A stretch of DNA of 64,000 nucleotides from Brachypterus glaber. Lineage: Eukaryota > Arthropoda > Insecta > Coleoptera > Kateretidae. The stretch spans positions 12,107,589-12,171,588 of the forward strand of contig OY294048.1 of assembly GCA_958510825.1 (NCBI GenBank), given 5' to 3'. Below, piece after piece: positions 1-11,300 of this stretch (positions are counted from its first letter, which is position 1; the number at the start of each line of letters is the position of its first letter). Below the pieces are notes generated by a model. It searched no databases, was not told the origin of the DNA, and saw only the letters and a list, made by a program, of their open reading frames with translations. The position numbers and the translations under genes are program-made.

Positions 1-4
1 CCTC

Positions 5-111
5 AGGACTAAACTTGGCTGTTTTAGTCCCTTGCATTTCTGTTTCCCTCGCTTGCTACGCTCGCTCAGGAAACACTAATGCAGCGGGACTAAAACAGCC
101 AGTTTAGTCCC
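5..111. mobile_element. Foldback (hairpin) element
   Basis: Arms of about 27 bp (5-31 and 86-111) are nearly exact reverse complements, around a GC-richer loop. It resembles a short MITE. No coding capacity. Confidence 0.75.
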
Positions 112-1084
112 TTGGTATATAAATAACTATTAGACAAAAAAAAATTTCGGGGTTAAAGTATGTGAATTGCGAGAAGTAACTATAAGAAGACGATTACAAT
201 CGAAGGTCTTATCATAATGATCAAGTATATTAACCCTGATAATAAATTTGATAATCCAATTTACTATTTTTTTATATGATTAGGAAAAACTGCTTAATTT
301 GCGAATTGGTAATTCTGTTTTCTCAGTGTACCCGGACGAGCAAATTGGGTCTAAATCAACAGACCGAAAACACATTGAATTACCTACCTTCCAAGAAAAC
401 TTCTCTCTTAAACTATATTAAATTGCATTAGCTAGATTTAGAGAAATATCCAGGGTGCGTCATCATAGATTCACATCATTAAAAAGTTTTAAAAAATAAT
501 AAAAACACGAGAAAATTTGGAAAAAAAAATAAAAATAAATATTTAAAGGGAAATATTAGAGAAGGTAATATGTTAATAATAATTATTTATTATAATAAAT
601 TAATAACAATTATTAATAATTATTAATATAATTAATTTAATTATAAAATATTATTAAACGATCTATCGCAAAAAATAATAGTTTTTACTCCCTTACCTTC
701 CTCTATTTGTATCAGAAACAACCTCAGCAGAGAACTTGGGACTTTATGTTTAAAATTTGAAATTCTTGGTTCATAGTGTTCTTGAGTTATTGTGGACATA
801 AAAACAAATAGACAGATCGTCTGAGAACACTTTTTTTGAGGAAATCAGCTTTCAATGTCGAAAAGCGTAAAACCAACAGTAATAAAATATTTTTTTAGTA
901 AAGTTGGACTTTCCAAAGAAAGGTAAGAGTCGTTGCAGTAGTTATATAATATCGATTATTTTTAAGTTTTTATGGTTTTCTGTAAAAAAAAGTTATCGAA
1001 AAAACAATATTTGACTGTGTCCTACCGAGAATCGAACTATGAACGATTTGACTCTGGTACAAGATTAAATAAAAAATATGTATA
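112..1084. other. AT-rich non-coding stretch
   Basis: No gene seen. It includes a very AT-rich low-complexity run (about 572-655) made of TAATAA-like words. Nothing else recognised. Confidence 0.6.
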
Positions 1085-1709
1085 TACAGGGTGCCCCAGC
1101 TAAGACAGATCAATCGTTTTTTGGCGTTATTATTAAAGCTATCGGAATAAAATTTCTCAATTAATATGCACACAAAAAGCTATATTTTTTGCCTAAACAA
1201 ATGTTTTCTAATTGCTTTTATTTCTGAGATAATATTTCATATTATTGCTTTAAATAATAATTAAAAAAAATGAATATAATATTAAACTAATCATTAATTT
1301 ATTTACATTTTCTAAACAAATCATATTAGTATTAAATTATTTTTTAATTAATTTCTTTATTATGATTTTTTTTCATAAAACTTTATCAAGAATTTCACTT
1401 ATTTTGATAGCAGTTGCATTTGAGAATGAATATCAAAATTATAAAAGTCTGGGTAAATATCATATAAATTGACAAAATTTAATAAACTTTAACTTGGGTA
1501 AAATGCGTTTAGGGTTTAAACATTAAATAATTATAACGTACGGCTAACGTAAAAGTACCATAAGTAGTAACCAAAGAGGCTTAAATTAATTTGACTCAGA
1601 TTAAAGTGTTAAAAAATACAGTGATTCCATCTAAGAAATAGTTTTGGTACTTAAAACCCTTAATCACAGACGCTAACAAACAAATTATTGTGATTTTAAC
1701 AAAATAATA

Positions 1710-2123
1710 AATGGCGATTTCTCCCGTTAGAATAGACAGGGACAAAAGTTCTACCCAAAAAGGATAGAAGACATACATACACTACTACATCCACCCAACC
1801 AAACAAATTCTGTATTTGTTCTATGTTGAACAAACACAATATTTACTTGGCCGGGCGAAAAGTGCAACTATATTAATTTTATTAAAGAAATTACTGGCGC
1901 CATCTAAATTTTAGTAGAATTATCTTATTCTACAGATTCACATTAGCTATGTTCGTTCGTGCTGCTCAGTGCTACACTTTCCGGCCAACCAAATAAATAC
2001 TGTATTTGTTGTATGAAAAAAAAATACAGTATTTATTTGGTTGGCTGGAAAGTGTAGCACAAATGAGATAGAGATAGGGTAGACGTCCTTTGTTTCATAA
2101 TTCTAGTTGTAGAGAGCTCCATT
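1710..2123 (+). mobile_element. 414-bp dispersed element, copy 1
   Basis: A near-identical copy of the same length lies in the same orientation at 51939-52352. It begins AATGG and ends CCATT. It contains an internal hairpin in which CACTTTCCGGCCAACCAAAT is mirrored by ATTTGGTTGGCTGGAAAGTG around an AATACAGTATT palindrome. No frame. Confidence 0.85.
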
Positions 2124-2206
2124 AAGATTGTTCCAAATGAAATTATGAAATATTAATTATTTGAACTAAATTAAATTGTTTGATATTTACAAATTTAAAA
2201 AATCTA

Positions 2207-2561
2207 TATAAAACATTTTACTATTCCTTAAAACGACTTTTGTTTGATTAACGCAGTCGTCCCTCCGAAGTGACTGATCGATTTCGTGCTTTTTAGCACT
2301 CTTCAGAACCACATATCGGTAGTAGGGACAACTACGAAAATCAAATCCTTTCCATATATCTCTATATAGAGTTTAAAAAATCGTTGTAAGGAAAAGCAAA
2401 AACAGCTAGAGACATCTACTGCTAAAAGCAGAGACTGGATAAACCTATCGACATTCCAAAAAAGGAAGCAGTTATTGGTTTCGATAGGGAGCAGATTAAT
2501 CAATGCCACGACTGCGTTAATCAAACAAAAGTCGTTTTAAGGAATAGTAAAATGTTTTATA
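2207..2561. mobile_element. Foldback element nested in a TIR element
   Basis: Arms of about 55 bp (ATAAAACATTTTACTATTCC.. and its complement) flank a 240-bp centre. No coding capacity. Confidence 0.85.
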
Positions 2562-2809
2562 TTAATTATTTGATCAATGTAAAAAGAATAAAAATATTTT
2601 TTTAATTTCAATATTCAAATTTAAATTTCATATAAAAATGTTGTCAAATAAGCTATATCTCAAAAAAAAAAAAAAAAACTAGTAGAAAACTTTTGTTTAT
2701 GAACAGTAATAGCTTGTTGTGTGTATTTTGATTGACATAAATTTTATTCCGATAGCTCCAATAATAACGCCAAAAAACGATTGATCTCTTTTAGATGGGA
2801 AACCCTGTA

Positions 2810-5139
2810 CATATTGTAAAAAATATAATTTTATTATTAGTATTAAACAAGCGGTGAAGATATGTAATGCTATACATTCCATTATATATGTATGCCCTCA
2901 TAGAAATTGATTTTTCCTGAAAATTTCAATACGATCGGATTATTCATTATTGTCTTCAAAAATCGTGACATCGGATAAACAGACGGACGGACGGACAGAC
3001 GGAAATTTGAAATAAAAGTTGCTTATTTTTTGACGAAAGGAATTTATATACAAGAATTTTTTGTCTAGGACTATTTTTGATTTTTTTTGAAAATTCGAAA
3101 CTACCGTATAATATTGTTCTAGCGCTGGCACTGTGAATAATATAATAATCAGTAAAGGGTAACTTAATATCCCTAGCATGCCCTTAAAGCTGTCACCAAT
3201 GAAATATTAAATGATTCTACAATAATTAAGGAATGTATATGCTAAGTAAATTTACAATTATTATATACAAGATGTCGCAAACCTAAATTTCTGCATAATG
3301 TAACATTGGGCGAGTCATCGTTATTGATATAACAATAAAATAAAGAGAATATTGAGTTTTTATTAACAACATACGCAGAAAATTAATATTTTTGATTTAG
3401 CAATACAATAAAGAATTTTTGTAACAGCTCTAACAAAAAATAAATGTATCGTATTTCGCCTGCAACGATAAGACGTTACATTATATACATTATAGATACA
3501 TAAAAAATTAATTTCAGGCTTTTTTACATCCCGGAACATACTTTAATTAATTATTTTAATTACGAATTTTGACATAATATGTCATATTATGTCAATGCAA
3601 GATTTGGCAACATTACACCCAAGGAAGGTTCATGTCAAGTGTCATTTCATGTCAAAATAAAAATAAGTTCTTCTGTGGGATCAAAGGCTGTGTAATGTGA
3701 TGTGTTGACTGAGCTTGACTGTAAAATTTAATTTTTTTGTTATTTGTTGGTAATTTTACATGGTGTAAAATACACATTTTGTATTACACAATGTGTATTG
3801 GACTTATCAGACTAGTTTTTCAGTAAGATTATCGAGTTGTTTTTGAGGTATTTATTTATACTAATAATACTGTAGAGTAATCGAGCAGCTCAAACGTTGT
3901 AGTATAGTAACCTATAGCCTGCAGTCCCATGAGACAGTATGACCCCGGACTAGTAATTTAATGTGGCTTTCAACGTGTTAAATATCTTTATATCCATGAA
4001 AAAGTTTTAAGAGACTTTTAAGCTGTAGTGTTGAATAAATACATTTAATTAATATTGTACAGTGGTTAAAAAGTTAGTCAATATCCTTAGTCTTTTCATT
4101 ATTTAAAAAGTTATGCCAAGTTAAGCGAATATCCCTAAATATGCAATTTTTTACCTCTTTTTCAATCAACATTCTAGCACTGAAATTTTGTTTTATCAAA
4201 AACCAATAATTACGACCAGTAAAGAATACTTTGCAGTTTCTAAACCCCTACTTGAACTTTGTGTACGATTACTATTTCCCGAGTAATTAATTACCCAAGT
4301 AAAAACTGACTTTTTTGCTTTGAACGACGATAACTCGGCGAAAAATTACCGTACAAAGCTCTTTGACCACTTAAATTAAATAGGATAAAATTATCTAAAA
4401 AAGCTTTATCATGAAATCACTAAAAAAAGTCCGTAGCCCTTATGATTACTGTAAAACTGCTAAAGGTAAAAAATTTTAAACTTAAGATCTAAAAACTAAA
4501 ATCTTAAATTTAATTCGTTCTTTTTTAATTGCTATGCGACTATTTCTCTCCAAGTTACAGCCTTTTGAAATCACCTAAAAATTTAGATATTTTTTTTTCA
4601 TTCCTTTAATTTTTGTGAGGTGTATTTTAAATAAAAATATATTATTCTCATTTAGCCCAAAATTCACCTTTCAAACGATATCCTTCTTTGGTTTCCGAAA
4701 GGATCTCGAAATATGTCGTTTTGTGTCTTATAGATTTTCGACAGCTAAATCGGAGTGTAATGCATAAATTGCCAAAAAAAAACAGGTTTTTCAGAAAAAT
4801 GAGCTTATAAAAATGTAAATTTTTAGTTATTTTGACATTGTTTTTTAAAAACCGACCTGATGATTCTAGTCTGCACCCAGATTCGGATTCAGTGATAAAA
4901 GATTACCATAAGAATCAGAAAAAGTCCAAATGAATTGTTTTTTCAAATAAAAAAAAACGTTTCCATATTTGTTTTTTTGGAAATTATTGTCAAATATACA
5001 GTATTGCTATGTACTTGTTATTAGTTTCTAAATTACCACAAAAATTGTAGAGAATTTCTAACATTCTCATTGTACGCGAAAACCTTGACTTAACTTTGCA
5101 GCAGTGTATAGGTAGTTTTATTGCCGCACTCTACACAAT
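2810..5139. other. Non-coding stretch, old repeats
   Basis: No gene seen. It holds a GACGGACGG-type patch (2981-3003) of the dispersed CTGTC/GACGG family and an inverted repeat GACATAATAT..ATATTATGTC at 3571-3593. The 3640-3720 part is TGTCAA-rich and may be an old 5' flank, but I cannot support a promoter. Confidence 0.5.
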
Positions 5140-8100
5140 CTTAAAAGAAACGGAGCAAGGAATTTTAATTAAAATCAAATAGGAATCTTTATTTTATTTT
5201 ATTAAAACCTAGTAGTTAAAACTACAGATTCTTCATATTTTCTCAGTTTATAAACGACAGACGAAACTTTTTTTTGTCTATGAAAATACACAAGATAGAT
5301 GGACAGCAATTGTAGGCAATGAATCTATTACTGTTGTTATTGTAGGCGATGCTATCCCAGTCAATTTCGTTCAAAAAGTGCAAACTTTCCATTCTTGCTC
5401 TCACCGGTTCAATTATATTTCTTATTGTAGGCAATGCTTACAGTTATATTTCTTATTATAGGCAATGCTTACGATTAAAATTCCTATTGTAGGCAATGCT
5501 TACAATTATTGTTTATATTGTAGGCAATGCTTGCGATTATACTTCTTTTTGGAGGCAATGCTTACAATTATATTTGTTATTTTAGGAAATGCTTACAATT
5601 AAAATTTCAATTATAGGCAATGCTTACAGTTATTATTTATATTGTAGGCAATGCTTACATTTAAAGTTCTTGTAGAAAATTCTTAAAATTATAGTTCTTA
5701 TGGTAGGCAATGCTCGAAATAATAATTATTGTTAAAGTCAACGCCTTCTAGACATCTATCAGCTAACTTCTTAATTTTGTTTAACGTTTAAAACAGTTTT
5801 CTCAGTAGAAAAAGCCTTCGCTAATTTTATTACCTCACCCTGAACAGTTTTATAAGGAACGGAAAATTTTAATTAAAAGTAAATATGATTCTTCTTTATA
5901 TTTTATTAAAACATGCTAGTCAAAACAGAGTGTTCACAAGATGGGTACATTTCCGTGCAATTATGGTTCTTATTGTAGGCTATGCAATCTTTCCATTCTT
6001 GCTCTCACCGGTTCAATTATATTTCTTATTGTAGGCAACGCTTACAATTATATTTCTTAATATAGACACTGCTTACGATTAAATTCCTATTGTAGGCAAT
6101 GCTTACAATTATTGTTTATATTGTAGGCAATGCTTACGATTATATTTCTTTTTGGAGGCAATATTTGTTATTTTAGGAAATGCTTAAGATTAAAATTCCT
6201 ATTATAGACAATGCTTACAGTTATTATTTTCATTGCAGGTAATGCTTACATTTAAAGTTCTAGTAGCAAATTCTTAAAATTATAGTTCTTATTGTAGCCT
6301 ATGCTCGAAATAATAATTATTGTTAAAGTCAACGCCTTCTAGACATCTGTCAGCTAACTTCTTAATTTTGTTTAACGTTTAAAACAGTTTTCTCAGTAGA
6401 AAAAGCCTTCGCTAATTTTATTACCGCACCCTGAACAATTTTATAAGAAACGGAGAACTTTAATTTACAAGCAAATATGATTCTTCTTTATATTTTATTA
6501 AAACATGCTAGTCCAAACAGAGTGTTCACAAGATGGGTACATTTCCGTGCAATTATGGTTCCTATTGTAGGCTATGCAATCTTTCCATTCTTGCTCTCAC
6601 CGGTTCAATTATATTTCTTATTGTAGGCAACGCTTACAATTATATTTCTTATTATAGACAATGCTTACGATTAAATTCCTATTGTAGGCAATGCTTACAA
6701 TTATTGTTTATATTGTAGGCAATGCTTACGATTATATTTCTTTTTGGAGGCAATATTTGTTATTTTAGGAAATGCTTAAGATTAAAATTCCTATTATAGA
6801 CAATGCTTACAGTTATTATTTTCATTGCAGGTAATGCTTACATTTAAAGTTCTTGTAGCAAATTCTTAAAATTATAGTTCTTATTGTAGCCTATGCTCGA
6901 AATAATAATTATTGTTAAAGTCAACGCCTTCTAGACATCTGTCAGCTAACTTCTTAATTTTGTTTAACGTTTAAAACAGTTTTCTCAGTAGAAAAAGCCT
7001 TCGCTAATTTTATTACCGCACCCTGAACAATTTTATAAGAAACGGAGAATTTTAATTAAAAGCAAATATGATTCTTCTTTATATTTTATTAAAACATGCT
7101 AGTCCAAACAGAGTGTTCACAAGATGGGTACATTTCCGTGCAATTATGGTTCCTATTGTAGGCTATGCAATCTTTCCATTCTTGCTCTCACCGGTTCAAT
7201 TATATTTCTTATTGTAGGCAACGCTTACAATTATATTTCTTATTATAGACAATGCTTACGATTAAATTCCTATTGTAGGCAATGCTTACAATTATTGTTT
7301 ATATTGTAGGCAATGCTTACGATTATATTTCTTTTTGGAGGCAATATTTGTTATTTTAGGAAATGCTTAAGATTAAAATTCCTATTATAGACAATGCTTA
7401 CAGTTATTATTTTCATTGCAGGTAATGCTTACATTTAAAGTTCTTGTAGCAAATTCTTAAAATTATAGTTCTTATTGTAGCCTATGCTCGAAATAATAAT
7501 TATTGTTAAAGTCAACGCCTTCTAGACATCTGTCAGCTAACTTCTTAATTTTGTTTAACGTTTAAAACAGTTTTCTCAGTAGAAAAAGCCTTCGCTAATT
7601 TTATTACCGCACCCTGAACAATTTTATAAGAAACGGAGAATTTTAATTAAAAGCAAATATGATTCTTCTTTATATTTTATTAAAACATGCTAATCCAGAC
7701 AGAGTGTTCACAAGATGGGTACATTTTCGTGCAATTATGGTTCTTATTGTAGGCTAAGCAATCTTTCCATTCTTGCTCTCACCGGTTCAATTATATTTCT
7801 TATTGTAGACAATGCTTACAGTTATATCTCTTATTATAGGCAATGCTTACGATTATATTTGTTATTTTAGAAAATGCTTACAATTAAAATTTCTATTATT
7901 GACAGTTATTATTTATATTGTAGGTTATGCTTACATTTAAAGTTCTTGTATCAAATTCTAAAAATTATAGTTCTTATTGTAGGCAATGCTTGAAATAATA
8001 ATTATTGTTAAAGTCAACGCCTTCTAGACATCTGTCAGCTAACTTCTTAATTTTGTTTAACGTTTAAAACAGTTTTCTCAGTAGAAAATGCCTTCGCTAA

Positions 8101-8256
8101 TTTTATTACCGCACCCTGAACAATTTTATAAGAAACGGAGAATTTTAATTAAAAGCAAATATGATTCTTCTTTATATTTTATTAAAACATGCTAGTCCAA
8201 ACAGAGTGTTCACAAGATGGGTACATTTCCGTGCAATTATGGTTCTTATTGTAGGC
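5140..8256. repeat. Higher-order tandem array (~591-bp unit) built on the last exon of gene A
   Basis: Near-identical units are marked by the same ATGGGTACATTT at 5941, 6533, 7124, 7715 and 8217. Spacings are 592, 591, 591 and 502 bp, the last unit being shorter. A decayed partial unit starts near 5140. On the minus strand each unit holds the C-terminal coding end of gene A with its stop codon (about 7748-7681, 7157-7090, 6566-6499 and 5974-5907), its downstream flank, and a run of a 31-bp subrepeat. The units at 6533 and 7124 are virtually identical, so the expansion or homogenisation is recent. Confidence 0.93.
5420..5720. repeat. 31-bp minisatellite inside the array
   Basis: The core GGCAATGCTTAC recurs with a 31-bp step (at 5431, 5462, 5493, 5524, 5555, 5586 and on). 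Similar runs recur at about 6010-6240, 6610-6840, 7200-7430 and 7790-7990. On the minus strand the unit reads ATTGCCTACAATAAGAAATA, which closely matches the exon 5 stretch ATAGCCTACAATAAGAACCA. Because the period is 31, reading frame is not kept along the run. Confidence 0.9.
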
Positions 8257-8302
8257 TATGTCATATTTATCTTCATCTTGGTATTCATCATGTGGTTTAA
8301 CC
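8182..8302 (-). CDS. Gene A exon 5 (last exon; second cysteine pair and stop)
   Basis: The acceptor (ATTTCAG) precedes 8302. Encodes residues 250-289 and TAA at 8184-8182. It has an acidic stretch (DEYQDEDKYD), then AYNKNHNCTEMYPSCEHS, the C-x6-C end of DM4/12 proteins. The last 25 codons (8256-8182), stop included, lie inside the first unit of a tandem array that continues toward lower coordinates. No clear AATAAA was seen close downstream. Confidence 0.85.
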
Positions 8303-11300
8303 CTGAAATTATAATTATAATATTATTATTATGCAGGTAATCATCAGGGTGCGGAAAGGATGCTATACTTGTGAGTTTATGTTTTTATGAAATAATTTCA
8401 ATATTTAAATTTGAAACAAAAGCTTTACTAATTTAAATATGACCCTGCATCCAGTTAGTGTGTTAAGTTTACGTTTATATTTTTTTGTCGGATTCTTGCG
8501 TAGAAAAGTTTTTTACATAAGAATTCGATTTTCTTTTTTTTTTAATTTGACACACTAACTGGGTTTCTTTGTGCAGAGTCACATATAAGTATAACTATAT
8601 TTACATAAACTCAAATTCTGTATTTTACAGACATACCTACCAAAAATAGGTACCATGATTATCATAATAATATTAGGATTATCATGTTACCAAACCAAAC
8701 CAAATTTGCTGTTAAAAATAACCCATTTAGAGCAAATATATTATATGGCTTAGGTACGTTAGTCACTGGTAATATTATCACATTTTTTGAAAAAATGTTA
8801 TTTGCCTACACTGAAAAAAATTACGGCTCAAGTAGTCAACACTCTTGGCAGTTATTCTTTTAGCTTAAAAGAAGTGTATCTTGTATCTTGTCCCAGGAAA
8901 AGTCTCGCTTTTGAAATATTTTTAAAATTCTCTTGGACCCGGCGCATTTGAAGCAAAAACCATTTATCTGGTTTTAAGATTGTTAAAAATTAAATAATTT
9001 TAAATACTTTCGCCTAAAAATTTTTCTTTTAAGACAAGACCACTTGCATTTCACACAAGATCAAATAATTTTAAGTTAAAGAATCAGAAAGATCTTTACA
9101 AGTGAATTATATTTTCATGTTAAGAGAAGGCGCTTTTGGACGTATTCAAGAGTGCTAATAATTTGGCCTAATTTCATATGACATTACCGCAAAGGATAAT
9201 TTTTTTCAGTGTAGAAAAGTTTTTTACATAAGAATTCGATTTTCTTTTTTTTTTTTAATTTGACACATGGGTTTCTTTGTGCAGGGTCACATATAAGTAT
9301 AGCTGTAGCTTTACAAAAACTCAAATTCTGTATTTTACAGTCATACCTACCAAAAATCGGTACCATAATAATCATAATAATATTAGGATTATCATGTTAC
9401 CAAACCAAATTTGGAGTTGAAAATAACCCATTTAGAGCAACGTTCAAGTATTACGTAACGCTATTTTCCTATACCATTAACACTCCAAAATGACCCCTCC
9501 TCCCACCCCTAGGAGCTTTACGTAGTACTTGAACGTTCCCTTAGTTACTGGTAATATTATCTCATTTTTTGAAAAATGTTATTTGCCTAGTGCGGCAGTA
9601 CAGTCTTCATGTATTTTCAGTTTAGAACTAAATTTTTTTTCCGTGTAAATTCATGAAATAAAAGGTTATTTTACCTGAAGACGACTTTAATAATCTCCTC
9701 CATAAATGTTCCTTTGGATTGAGGTGCTTGACTAACTTCACATACCGCCTTCAGTAAACACGCCTTTCCATCTTTGCTCAAACTACAAACAAAGTATATA
9801 TTTCAGTGTTTGTTTTACACTTAAAACCAGAAAATTATACGAACTTAATACTACAAAGATACAAAATTTGTATCATTTAATAATACTTTAATATACACTG
9901 AATTTAGTATTATACAGTGGGGCGGACTGGGGCTCCGGTGGCAAACAAGCCATAATGTAGGGTCGGTAAAAGCCGATAAGGCCATTTATTCTATTTTGGC
10001 TATTTCGGGCTCCCAATTTTCCTATTCTTTGAGCCGTTTAATTTTTTTACATTTTGCCGACCAGGCAATGTTACCAGATTTAGCATACTTTTATTGCTAC
10101 AGGCGTTAATAAAGACACTGTTTTCATTAACAGTCTTTTTTTTGTTAGTTCTAATTGTCCATTAATTATTAGTCAAATTAAAACTGTCAAAAAAAAGGAC
10201 TGGCAATGAAAACAGTGTTTTTATTAACGCCCGTAGAAATAAAATTATGCTAAATCTGGCAATACTGCGACCAAGCTTCAAGAAGCTAATCCATTCCTGC
10301 CACCGTCCCTTTAACTTTTGAATTGATATCAACTTAAAATTGACCTCGTAAATAAAATAATCTTATTTGATATTTTTGGCATTGCTTCCAAGAAGCTACT
10401 TAAAAACATAAGAAATACGTGGCCAAAAGGAGAACTTTATGAGCTTTGCGTACACGGTCCCCTTTTAAAAAACTTCACCCTTGCTCTCATTTACCATTTT
10501 AAAACCTAACAATTACAAATATACGCTAAAAAAATAAGTGGGTCATGTCATTTAAGTGGTCCGAGCAGTTTAAAAGTTTAAGGGTTCAGCCTTTTGGCAC
10601 GCACTGTATAGAATTCAAGATAAAAAATACTAAATTCACCACATATACTTAGATGAAACTAATCACACATGTTTAGACTTAGGGACCAGGCCCGTCGAGT
10701 GGTGGTGTTTTTCCCCAGGCCCGGAGTTTCTGAGGGGGAGCGGATGTTTTTCTGTGAGGGACCGGATTTAAATCGAAATTCTGAATCTGTTTTTTTATCT
10801 TTAAGTAAGATCAAAATTGTTCAGGAGGTAAGCAAATTTTTTTTGGGGGGCCCGGATATTCTCGGGGGGGGGGGGTGACTTGTGGGGGAATTAATTTAGG
10901 AACAGTGGGTTACTACCCCCCGGGTTCTAATTTTCTCTCGAAGGCCCTAAGGAACCCCAATAAACTTAACGTGTTGTCTAGGGTTAGGACTTTAATTTCA
11001 ATTTAAAAAAATGTGGACTTTTGCCAGTGTTTTGTTAAAAAAAAATGTCTATTTTTATGATTTTTTTTATTTTTTTTTATTTTATTATTTATTTCGTCAA
11101 AATTTTATTGGTCACATTTTTAGCATTTTTGTAATTTCTTTTTTAATTAATTAATTAATTAACTTACTATTAATTTTTTAAATAATCGTAGAGGTAATAT
11201 TGATATGTAAATTTTATAAAAAAACACTTAATAAAAAATAAAAATAATTTATTTGGATTCTGCATCCAAAAATATTAAATAAAGTTCCTATAAAGGTCGG

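Larger units (their letters stand above)
1085..2809. mobile_element. TIR element with two nested insertions
   Basis: The ends TACAGGGTG.. (1085) and ..CCCTGTA (2809) are the tips of inverted repeats about 95 bp long; both arms share CAATCGTTTTTTGGCGTTAT and ATCGGAATAAAATTT. It sits at a TA-rich site. Two further elements lie inside (1710-2123 and 2207-2561). No transposase frame. Confidence 0.85.

Noticed and set aside
6533..7309. Two identical 61-codon plus-strand frames
   Set aside because: They are the antisense of the tandem array, identical only because the units are; the homologous reading is on the minus strand.
5420..8000. CRISPR-like array (short regular repeats)
   Set aside because: 31-bp units abut without unique spacers, and the genome is eukaryotic; it is a minisatellite inside a larger tandem repeat.
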